From assembly GCA_946631345.1 (NCBI GenBank), contig CAMPAA010000001.1:1-43005 (forward strand): a stretch of 43,005 bases of DNA. Direction: 5' to 3'. Both the position numbers and the translations under genes were made by a program. This stretch comes from an uncultured Verrucomicrobiota bacterium (lineage in GTDB: Bacteria > Verrucomicrobiota > Kiritimatiellia > RFP12 > UBA1067). Below, piece after piece: positions 29,253 through 36,899 of the stretch; position 1 is the stretch's first letter; each line of letters begins with the position of its first letter. Below the pieces are notes generated by a model that searched no databases, was not told the DNA's origin, and saw only the letters and a list, made by a program, of their open reading frames with translations.

Positions 29253-32009
29253 ATGACGCGCACAACATACCACCTCAATCCTGAACGCAAGCTTGTTGAT
29301 GAGGTCGCCGACTGGCTCTGCCAACGTGTGCGCACCGATGCATCCGGCGCACGGTCGCTTGCACACCTGATGGTTGTGGTGCCGACGGCACAGAGCGGCC
29401 GCAGCCTGCGGTTGACGCTGGCACGGCGCGCTGCGGCTGTCGGCTGGGGCGGCATGCTGCCGCCGCTGACCGTGATGCAGAGCACGGTCCTGCAGGCGAG
29501 GGGAATGCGCATCGCCACGGAGGCGGAGGAGTTGGCCGCTATGGCGCAGGCGCTTTCCGCCGCCGACCTTTCCGAATATCCGAACCTGTTCCCAAAGGCG
29601 CCGGCGGAGCGCGGTGTCGAATGGGCGCTGGAGATGTCGCGCGCACTGCTGGACGTCTTGTCCATCCTTGGCGAGAACGCCATGATGATGTGTGAGGTGA
29701 AAAGCGCATTCGATGCGGAACGCTGGGAGGAGCTGGCGCATATCGAGGAGGCGTTCATCTCCATCCTCGCCCGGCACGGCGCTACTGCGCGCGTCCAGTC
29801 CCGGCGCAAGGCAGCCGAGACCGGGTGCAGCGAGGTGGGCATCGAGGAGATTGTTCTTCCGGCTGCGGTCGATATCCAGGGTGCGTTCATATCCTATCTT
29901 GAACACTCGCGCCAGCCGGTTTCTCTGCTTATCCACGCCGAGACTTCATCGGCTGCGATGTTCGACGAATGGGGCAGACCCAAGGTGCCGTTCTCGGCGG
30001 CGCTTAAGCCGTCCGCGATCATGCCGGCGCCGACGGCGGTCGTGGAGGCCGACGACATCGCGCGGCATTTCCGTGCGGTTGGCGACACGGAAGCTTTGCC
30101 TGCGCTGGCAGTGTGCGATGCGGAGATGTACCCCGAGCTGGAGGGGGCGTTCCAGAACCACTTCGCCGAAGACGAGCTGGCTCTGCGCAACCCGGCCAGG
30201 ACGGCGCTTGCCACGTCGCCGCTCGGACGGATCCTGGCCTGCATACTGCAGCTGGAGCGGAATGGCGACTACGAGACCTTTTCGACATTTGCGCGATCGG
30301 GAGACGTCGCCCGCTGGGCGGCGGATGCCCTTGGCGTAAGCAGGGCGGATATCGCACGGTATGTCGGCGCGCTTGACGCCGTGCAGAACGCGCACCTTCC
30401 ACGCACGATAGACGAGGTGATCCGAGGGGCCGCCGCTGAGGCCCAGACTGCCTGGGGCGAGGATGCGCGTGCGGCATCGGCTGGGCTGGTGAGGCTGGCG
30501 GAGGCCATCCGCAGTGAGATATCCGCCCCGTTCACGTTTCTGCGCAAGCTGTTCGCCGGCGTGTCGCTTGATGAGCGAAACCCGTCCGACCGCGAGCTGA
30601 TAGCTGCGGCCGAGACGGTGCGCGAACTGCGTGAGGCCTGCGCAAGCGAGCTCATACCGGAACGGATGCGCGCCACCCTCTTCGGACAGCTCCTGAAGCG
30701 CGCGTCGTACATGTTGGAGCCGCTTGCGCCGAACGTCCTGGCGACGAACGGGTGGCTGGAGATTCCGTGGTGCGCAGAGGATGAACTGGTCATAGCCGGG
30801 TTCAATGAGGGATGCGTGCCGGAGAACGTGGTCGGCCATCCATTCGTGCCAGACTCCCTGCGCGAGGCGCTCGGACTCACCACGAACGCGAAACGCGCGC
30901 TGCGCGATTCGTTCATATTCGCCGAGGCTGTCGCCTGCCGCCGGCCCGGTGCGGTGACGGTGCATCTGCATCAGATAGCGGGAGACAGGAACGTTATGAA
31001 GCCATCCCGCATCCTCTTCAACGGAATCTGCGATGACGACCTTCCAGGAGTGGCGCTGCGGCTATATGCCGTGACAAAGGGAAACGAGGGCGCACCTCCA
31101 AAGGAGCTGCCGCCAGCCTGGCGACTCGCGCTGCCGATTCCGCCGCCGGGCGTCGTTTTCCGCGAAAGGATTTCGCCGACCGCGCTCGACCAGTATCTAA
31201 AATGTCCATTCTCGTTCTATCTTCAGGAGGTGTTCGGAGAGCATGCGGACGACCGCAACCAGGAGCTGGACAACCTTGCGTTCGGCACGCTTTGCCATGC
31301 GGCGCTGGACGAGTTCGGCAAGAGCGGCGTGAAGGACTCAACGGACGCAGATGAAATCGCAGATTTCCTCGCGGATGCGGTGCGCCACCAGCTCAAGGCG
31401 TTCGGCGCAAACCTCCCCGCAATCATAGAGCTGCAGGGCGAAGCCGCAATAGAGCGGCTCGGCAACTTCGCGGTGCATCAGGCACGCCGACGCACGGAAG
31501 GATGGCGGATCATCGCATCGGAGCAGTCGCTGAGCTGCCGGATAAAGCAGTGTCCAACGCTGCTGCGCGGCAAGGTGGACCGCATCGACGAGCATGAACG
31601 CACGGGCGAGCTCGCCATCATAGACTACAAAACATGGAACCGCGCGGACGTTTCGAAAAACAGGAGCCTGCAGCTTCCGATATACCGCGCGATGGTCGAG
31701 GCGTCAGGCCTCTACGATAAGGACAAGGCGCATACGGCAAAGGCGTTCTACTGCGTGCTTGCGGAGCGCGCGGAGGATGTGATGTTCGACGAGCAGCACG
31801 CATTCCATGAGGGCGGACAGGCCGACGCCGAGACCAATGTGGTTGAGCTGCTCACAAACATGGCGAAGGGCATCTTCTATCCGCCGCAGGACACGGACTG
31901 GATGAAGGTCTATGGCCCGCTTGTGTGGGGACCGCCAGACAAGGGAATCGATCCGGCGTGGATAGCGGACCAGCAATCGCGCATGCATCATGGGGAGGTG
32001 GCGGAATGA
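29253..32009 (+). CDS. addB: AddB-like helicase-nuclease subunit
   Basis: A 918-residue protein of the AddB/RexB type. The N-terminal helicase-like half is degenerate: a strand with VVVPTAQSGRSLRLTL stands in place of Walker A and lacks the P-loop Lys-Thr. The later LVIAGFNEGCVPENV resembles the relic helicase motif of AddB. The C-terminal PD-(D/E)XK nuclease is complete, with H682 in GTLCHAALDEF, D776 in GKVDRID, D791 and K793 in IDYKT, and Gln in QLPIYRAM. Cysteines for the AddB iron-sulphur cluster are not all apparent (KCPFSFYL is one). With the overlapping helicase gene it should form a break-processing enzyme that loads RecA. Confidence 0.82.
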   Translation: MTRTTYHLNPERKLVDEVADWLCQRVRTDASGARSLAHLMVVVPTAQSGRSLRLTLARRAAAVGWGGMLPPLTVMQSTVLQARGMRIATEAEELAAMAQALSAADLSEYPNLFPKAPAERGVEWALEMSRALLDVLSILGENAMMMCEVKSAFDAERWEELAHIEEAFISILARHGATARVQSRRKAAETGCSEVGIEEIVLPAAVDIQGAFISYLEHSRQPVSLLIHAETSSAAMFDEWGRPKVPFSAALKPSAIMPAPTAVVEADDIARHFRAVGDTEALPALAVCDAEMYPELEGAFQNHFAEDELALRNPARTALATSPLGRILACILQLERNGDYETFSTFARSGDVARWAADALGVSRADIARYVGALDAVQNAHLPRTIDEVIRGAAAEAQTAWGEDARAASAGLVRLAEAIRSEISAPFTFLRKLFAGVSLDERNPSDRELIAAAETVRELREACASELIPERMRATLFGQLLKRASYMLEPLAPNVLATNGWLEIPWCAEDELVIAGFNEGCVPENVVGHPFVPDSLREALGLTTNAKRALRDSFIFAEAVACRRPGAVTVHLHQIAGDRNVMKPSRILFNGICDDDLPGVALRLYAVTKGNEGAPPKELPPAWRLALPIPPPGVVFRERISPTALDQYLKCPFSFYLQEVFGEHADDRNQELDNLAFGTLCHAALDEFGKSGVKDSTDADEIADFLADAVRHQLKAFGANLPAIIELQGEAAIERLGNFAVHQARRRTEGWRIIASEQSLSCRIKQCPTLLRGKVDRIDEHERTGELAIIDYKTWNRADVSKNRSLQLPIYRAMVEASGLYDKDKAHTAKAFYCVLAERAEDVMFDEQHAFHEGGQADAETNVVELLTNMAKGIFYPPQDTDWMKVYGPLVWGPPDKGIDPAWIADQQSRMHHGEVAE

Positions 32010-34939
32010 ACCTTCCTCCTCTCACGGTTATTGAGGCTTCCGCAGGTACGGGCAAGACGTTCACGCTTGTCACGCGTCTTCTGCAGCTCATCTTCGGCGG
32101 CGTTGGGCCAGAGCGGATCGTCGCGCTCACGTTCTCCAGGATGGCAGCAGGGGAGATATTCAACAGCTTCATAGAGCGGCTCGCGCGCGCGGCCTCAGAT
32201 CAGCGCACCGCCGCCGAGGAGGGCTTGCGTGTAGGACGCAGCCTTTCAGTCTCGGATTTCCGCGCGATGCTGCGCAATGTGATTGCGCGGCAGCATCTTT
32301 CGCAGATCGGCACTCTTGACAGCTTTCTCATGCGCATAGTGCGCATGATTCCTCTTGAGCTTGGACTGGAGGGTGAGGTGACGGTGATAAGCGACTTCCG
32401 CAGCCCCGTGGAGCGCACACGCCTTGTGGGGGAGATCATGATGCTCGAGTCGGAGGAGGCGAAGGAGGTCTTCCGGGAGGCGTTTCGTCTGGCGTTCGGA
32501 TGCGGCGGGGCAAAGGGATTCAGCGAGCCTTTCGCAGACTTCATCGACACGTGGCATGCGAAATACCGCGATCTGGAGGATCCGTCCGCATGGGGCCGCC
32601 GGAACGTCATATGGGGCGACGGCAATGCACCTGCCGACCTTGACGCGACGCTTGCCTCCATCCGTGCGCTGGCTCCGGAGCTGGAGCGCTACAGCAGCAT
32701 GAAAGGCGGAGATACATTCATAGATGCCGTGGCGACATTCAGCGGCAGCGTCCCCAAGACCATCCCGAAATGCATGCAGGATGAACCGTTGGCCCACGAG
32801 GCGCTCCGCAAGATGCGCGCGTGGAGGATAGCGCAGAAGTTGAACACCACGCAGGGCATATATCGGCTGATGCGCACATACGAATCGGCCTACGCCGTGA
32901 AGGTGCGCGCGCACGGGCAGATAACGTTCGACGACATGCCGCGCCTGCTGAACGCGCTGGGCGACGGAGTGAGACTCCCGCTGGAGTACCGCATGGATGC
33001 GACATTCGAGCACTGGGCTCTTGACGAGTTCCAGGATACGAGCCGCGGGCAGTGGAAAGCCCTGCAGAACCTCATAAGCGAAAGCTGCCAGCCCGGCTCC
33101 AACAAGAGCGTGTTCATCGTCGGCGACAGGAAGCAGTCGATCTACGAATGGCGTGGCGGCGACGTGAGGATTCTCGGGCGCGAGGCGGAGCTGGCCAAGA
33201 AGGACGGGAACATGCAAGCCTCGCTCACCGAATCTCGCCGCTACCTTCCGCAGATTTCGATCGCTGTGAACACCGTGTTCGGGGAGGCGACGGTGCGTGG
33301 CGCGTTCGACATGGACGGCGCGCCGGAGGGCGCCATATGGCGCTGCGAGGAGCACAGGAGCCATGACAGCTCTCCGCAGGGATTTGTGGAGGTGATACAG
33401 GCGGCCAAGGCCGGGAAGCAGGCGAAGATATCAGACTTCTTCGAGCCCATAGCCAATGCGCTCAACGCGGTGCGGCCATGGGAGCGCGGCATCTCCACGG
33501 CGATTCTCGTGCGGAAGAACGATTCGGGCGAGGCCATTCTGGCATACCTGAAATCGATATGCATCACGCAGGTGGTGTTCGAGGGAGACAGCAACGTTTC
33601 CGATTCGCCTGTGCTGGCGGCGATGGTCGAGCTCGTGCGGCTCGCAGAACATGCCGACGACGCGTATGCCTACGCCCACATCCGGCTTTCGCCACTCGCG
33701 CGGGCGCTGTACCCGGCGGGCTTGCCGCCGGCCGCCGAGCTTTCGGCGGCGCTTCTGGACGGCTTCACGCGCGTTGGCATGGTGCGCACGTTCCGCGAGG
33801 TGCGCGAGGCGCTGAAGGCCGTGCCGGAATCGTGGAACGACTTCACGGAGGCGAGGTTCGAGGACTTCATCAAGTGCGTGGCAGAGTTTGAGGAGCTGCG
33901 CGATGCTTCGATGCGCCTGTCGGACTTCATCGAATATCTCAGCCACCGCACGCGGCGCGACTATGCGGAGCCTGGCATGGTCCGCATCATGACCATGCAT
34001 CAGTCGAAGGGGTTGGGCTTCGATCATGTGATCCTTCCGCTATTTGAGCGGGAGTTGCTTACATCCGACCAGCATGCGCTCCTTCTCGAGAACGAAGATC
34101 CGCGTTGGCTGCTTGCCCATCCCGGCGTGTCGGTGGCCGATAGCGATCCTGTCCTTGGCGCTGCGGAGCGCAGGCGCAGGCAGACGCAGAGGTATGGTTC
34201 GCTCTGCCTGTACTATGTTGCCATGACGCGGGCCAAGAAGGCGCTCACCATAATCCTCCATCCGCAGAACGCCTCCAACGGGTCGGCGGCCAGGAACGCG
34301 GCTCCTGAAAGGTTCAGCGATCTTGTGAGGATGGTCGGGCTGGCAACTGCCGGAGACAGGGCCTGGTATGAGGCATCAAGGCCCTGCACGCAGACCGAGG
34401 CCGCCCCGCGAGAACCGCCGCCGCCCCGCGGGCCGAGGCAGCCGCTCCTCAAGTCGCGGCCAAGCCAGTCGTTCTACTCGGGCATGACCGGCGACAGGCT
34501 GTTCGCGGACGATTTCGGGCAGGCGGCGGAACGTGGCAAGGCTATTCACGCCGCGTACGAAAATGTGGAATGGCTCGCGCCGGGGCAGGCGCAGACTGCG
34601 CTTGAGCGCGCACTCGTAAAGCCGGAGGGCGCAGTGGCGCTCTGGCGGGAACGCCCATACGAGCTGCTGACCGGGAACGTATGGCAGTCAGGCCAGTTCG
34701 ACCGCGTGGTGTTCACGGAGCGCGGGGGCGAGCGCCACGCCGCCATCTACGATTTCAAGACCAACAAGATGCGGTGCGGAGAAACCGCTGATGGGTTCGC
34801 CGCGAGGATGCGCGAGAAGTATGCCGGACAGATGGCGCAGTACCGCGCAGCGCTCTCGGCCTTGACCGGAATACCTCCTGCACGCATCGCGCTCACCCTC
34901 CTTCTTGAGGCGACCCAAGCCGCCGTGGCGATGGAATGA
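32006..34939 (+). CDS. addA: AddA-like UvrD-family helicase-nuclease
   Basis: A 977-residue superfamily 1A helicase with a C-terminal nuclease domain. Motif I is EASAGTGKT (10-18, K17), Ia ALTFSRMAAGEIF, II DEFQDT (340-345), III VGDRKQSIYEWRGG, V MTMHQSKGLGFDHVIL and VI YVAMTRAKKALT. The PD-(D/E)XK nuclease near the end has His in GKAIHAAYENV, D916 and K918 in YDFKTNK, and Gln in QMAQYRAAL. This is the AddA arrangement (helicase plus nuclease in one chain), paired with the AddB-like protein encoded upstream; the genes overlap by ATGA (32006-32009). A longer frame upstream is inside addB. Confidence 0.86.
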   Translation: MNLPPLTVIEASAGTGKTFTLVTRLLQLIFGGVGPERIVALTFSRMAAGEIFNSFIERLARAASDQRTAAEEGLRVGRSLSVSDFRAMLRNVIARQHLSQIGTLDSFLMRIVRMIPLELGLEGEVTVISDFRSPVERTRLVGEIMMLESEEAKEVFREAFRLAFGCGGAKGFSEPFADFIDTWHAKYRDLEDPSAWGRRNVIWGDGNAPADLDATLASIRALAPELERYSSMKGGDTFIDAVATFSGSVPKTIPKCMQDEPLAHEALRKMRAWRIAQKLNTTQGIYRLMRTYESAYAVKVRAHGQITFDDMPRLLNALGDGVRLPLEYRMDATFEHWALDEFQDTSRGQWKALQNLISESCQPGSNKSVFIVGDRKQSIYEWRGGDVRILGREAELAKKDGNMQASLTESRRYLPQISIAVNTVFGEATVRGAFDMDGAPEGAIWRCEEHRSHDSSPQGFVEVIQAAKAGKQAKISDFFEPIANALNAVRPWERGISTAILVRKNDSGEAILAYLKSICITQVVFEGDSNVSDSPVLAAMVELVRLAEHADDAYAYAHIRLSPLARALYPAGLPPAAELSAALLDGFTRVGMVRTFREVREALKAVPESWNDFTEARFEDFIKCVAEFEELRDASMRLSDFIEYLSHRTRRDYAEPGMVRIMTMHQSKGLGFDHVILPLFERELLTSDQHALLLENEDPRWLLAHPGVSVADSDPVLGAAERRRRQTQRYGSLCLYYVAMTRAKKALTIILHPQNASNGSAARNAAPERFSDLVRMVGLATAGDRAWYEASRPCTQTEAAPREPPPPRGPRQPLLKSRPSQSFYSGMTGDRLFADDFGQAAERGKAIHAAYENVEWLAPGQAQTALERALVKPEGAVALWRERPYELLTGNVWQSGQFDRVVFTERGGERHAAIYDFKTNKMRCGETADGFAARMREKYAGQMAQYRAALSALTGIPPARIALTLLLEATQAAVAME

Positions 34940-34941
34940 TA

Positions 34942-34958
34942 CATAGGATATACCTATG
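34942..34958. other. Dyad between addA and cysK
   Basis: CATAGG (34942-34947) and CCTATG (34953-34958) form a perfect 6-bp dyad with a 5-base centre, just after the addA stop and about 22 bases upstream of the cysK -35. Without a T-run it could be an operator or a weak terminator. Confidence 0.3.
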
Positions 34959-34979
34959 GGCGAAGGAAAATGTTTCCGA

Positions 34980-35017
34980 TTGCCGATGGTTGCCGCCGCG
35001 TGCTATACTACGCGGCG
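34980..35017 (+). promoter_or_regulatory. cysK promoter with an inverted repeat around the -10 box
   Basis: TTGCCG (34980-34985) and TATACT (35004-35009, preceded by TGC) are separated by 18 bases. A perfect 8-bp inverted repeat, CGCCGCGT (34994-35001) and ACGCGGCG (35010-35017), brackets the -10 box with the loop GCTATACT. A repressor binding this dyad would cover the -10; alternatively the cruciform itself may matter. Confidence 0.55.
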
Positions 35018-35068
35018 TTAAGGCAAAAAAGACCGAGGACTCAAGTCCAGGCCGAAAGGAGCAGAAAA

Positions 35069-35995
35069 ATGAGCAACATAGCAAAGAACGTTCTGGAGAA
35101 GATCGGCGGCACTCCGCTCGTCGAACTCTCGGACAAGGTGAACACGGGCGCTGCACGCGTTCTCGCCAAGGTTGAGTTCTTCAATCCCGGCGGTAGCGTG
35201 AAGGACCGCATCGCGCTGGCGATGGTGGAGGCCGCGGAGTCGGCCGGCACGCTTAAGCCAGGGGCTACGATAATCGAGCCGACAAGCGGCAACACAGGCG
35301 TGGGTCTGGCGCTGGTCAGCGCCGTGAAGGGCTACCACCTTGTTCTCACCATGCCCGATACGATGAGCATAGAGCGGCGCAAGCTTGCAGCCGCATACGG
35401 CGCGGAGATCGTACTCACGCCCGGGGCGGAAGGAATGAAGGGCGCAATCGCAAAGGCAAACGAGCTGCGCGACTCCACGCCAGGCGCAGTGATACTGCAG
35501 CAGTTCGAGAACCCAGCCAACCCCGCTAAGCACAATGTGACGACGGGGCCGGAGATCTGGGCCGATACCGCCGGCGCTGTGGACGCGTTCGTGGCTGGCG
35601 TTGGCACTGGCGGCACGTTGACCGGCGTGGGCAGGCACCTCAAGGCGCAGAAGCCGGCCGTCAAGGTGTTTGCGGTGGAGCCGGATACGAGTCCTGTGCT
35701 TTCCGAAGGCAAGGCGGGGCCGCACAAGATTCAGGGCATCGGCGCCGGATTCGTGCCGAAGACTCTCGACACATCCGTGTATGACGGGGTGATCAAGGTG
35801 TCGGCGGAGGATGCCGGGCGTACGGCCCGTGCGCTTGCGGCGAAGGAGGGGCTGCTCGTTGGCATCTCGTCCGGCGCAGCGGCGTTTGCGGCGCTTGAGC
35901 TGGCGAAGAAGCCGGAATGGGCCGGGAAGACGATCGTGGTGCTGCTGCCTGACACGGGCGAACGCTACCTCTCGACCTGGCTCTTCAGCGAGTGA
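35069..35995 (+). CDS. cysK: Cysteine synthase (O-acetylserine sulfhydrylase)
   Basis: A 308-residue PLP enzyme that makes cysteine from O-acetylserine and sulphide. The PLP-binding Lys is K45 in NPGGSVKDR. The substrate loop TSGNTG (about 72-77), QQFENPANPAKH, the phosphate-binding GTGGTLTG and the C-terminal ISSGAAAFAALELA with LPDTGERYLST are all present. The start at 35069 follows AAAGGAG (35055-35061). It stands alone with its own promoter and converges on the beta-barrel gene. Confidence 0.93.
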   Translation: MSNIAKNVLEKIGGTPLVELSDKVNTGAARVLAKVEFFNPGGSVKDRIALAMVEAAESAGTLKPGATIIEPTSGNTGVGLALVSAVKGYHLVLTMPDTMSIERRKLAAAYGAEIVLTPGAEGMKGAIAKANELRDSTPGAVILQQFENPANPAKHNVTTGPEIWADTAGAVDAFVAGVGTGGTLTGVGRHLKAQKPAVKVFAVEPDTSPVLSEGKAGPHKIQGIGAGFVPKTLDTSVYDGVIKVSAEDAGRTARALAAKEGLLVGISSGAAAFAALELAKKPEWAGKTIVVLLPDTGERYLSTWLFSE

Positions 35996-36007
35996 CGAAT
36001 CGATTGT

Positions 36008-36019
36008 GGCGGAACCGCC
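36008..36019. terminator. Short hairpin between convergent genes
   Basis: GGCGG (36008-36012) and CCGCC (36015-36019) can form a 5-bp GC stem between the convergent cysK and beta-barrel genes. The 2-base loop and missing T-run make termination uncertain. Confidence 0.25.
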
Positions 36020-36020
36020 C

Positions 36021-36899
36021 TCAGAATTCGAGCGACAGTCCCGCGCCGCCGTAGGCGAGATCGCACTGGGCATCCGTGTGGTGCATGGCGTTCACGGCGT
36101 CGCGGGCATCGTCTGACACAAGACCGTAGTAGCCGGCGAACGCGAACACGCCCAGATGATCCGTCAGGCGGTAGTCGAGCCGCACGAGGACGTTGATGGA
36201 CTGCATTCCGCCACGGTAGTTTGCGTGCGGATGTCCCGGCTGGGGCCCGAAGATGTTCATGCAGTGGCGGGCGTCGCCCAGATCGCCGAAGAGGTCCAGC
36301 GTGAGCTCAAGACCGTCGACGAACAGGGGAAACGACCGTTTCAGGCCGACAACCCAGTAGAGTTCGCTGAACGGCTTGTAGATGTAGCGCATGCGCCAGT
36401 AGGGTGTGGCGTAGGGGTTGCGCAGCGACTGGAACGCCTGCCAGTCAATCACGGTGTTCGAACCGCGGTGTTCACGGCCGGGGAACGTGACCCACTGCTT
36501 GGCGACGCCGGAGGTGAGCGTCCAGTCTTCCGCCATCTCAAGGTCGTAGGCGTACCGTAGCCCATAGTCGGTCTCGTTGGGCCGGTAGCGCCATGTGCCA
36601 CTGTGCGAGACGGACGACCAGGACGTTAGATTCCACGTGTAGGCGCTGAACCTTCCGAACGGGCCCAGATTCGCCGTGCCGTCGACGTATTGGGCGGCGA
36701 ATGGGTGCGTATCAAAAACGAAGCCTCGGCAGACGTAGGCCGTTTCGACATCCACGAATGCGCTGAACGAAAGCCACTTGTGCGGGGCTTCTCCCGTCTC
36801 TGTCGACTCTTCAGTCACCGTGTCGACGGCGCGGACGTGTGAAACGGCCGCGATTGCCGCCGCCAGGGCTGCACGTACGATTCTTTCCCTGTAAGCCAT
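36021..36899 (-). CDS. Putative outer-membrane beta-barrel protein
   Basis: A 292-residue exported protein with a signal peptide (about 1-24, ending HVRA). Repeated amphipathic beta-strands are rich in Tyr and Trp (FSAFVDVETAYVCRGFVF, YGLRYAYDLEMAEDWTLTSG, YWRMRYIYKPFSELYWVVGL), and the chain ends in Phe (GGAGLSLEF), the BAM recognition signal. It looks like a 10-12-strand barrel, perhaps a small porin. The ATG directly follows the stop of the permease-kinase gene (TAAATG), so the two are co-transcribed. This suggests outer-membrane entry and inner-membrane sensing of the same solute, which is an inference. Confidence 0.65.
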   Translation of the reverse strand: MAYRERIVRAALAAAIAAVSHVRAVDTVTEESTETGEAPHKWLSFSAFVDVETAYVCRGFVFDTHPFAAQYVDGTANLGPFGRFSAYTWNLTSWSSVSHSGTWRYRPNETDYGLRYAYDLEMAEDWTLTSGVAKQWVTFPGREHRGSNTVIDWQAFQSLRNPYATPYWRMRYIYKPFSELYWVVGLKRSFPLFVDGLELTLDLFGDLGDARHCMNIFGPQPGHPHANYRGGMQSINVLVRLDYRLTDHLGVFAFAGYYGLVSDDARDAVNAMHHTDAQCDLAYGGAGLSLEF

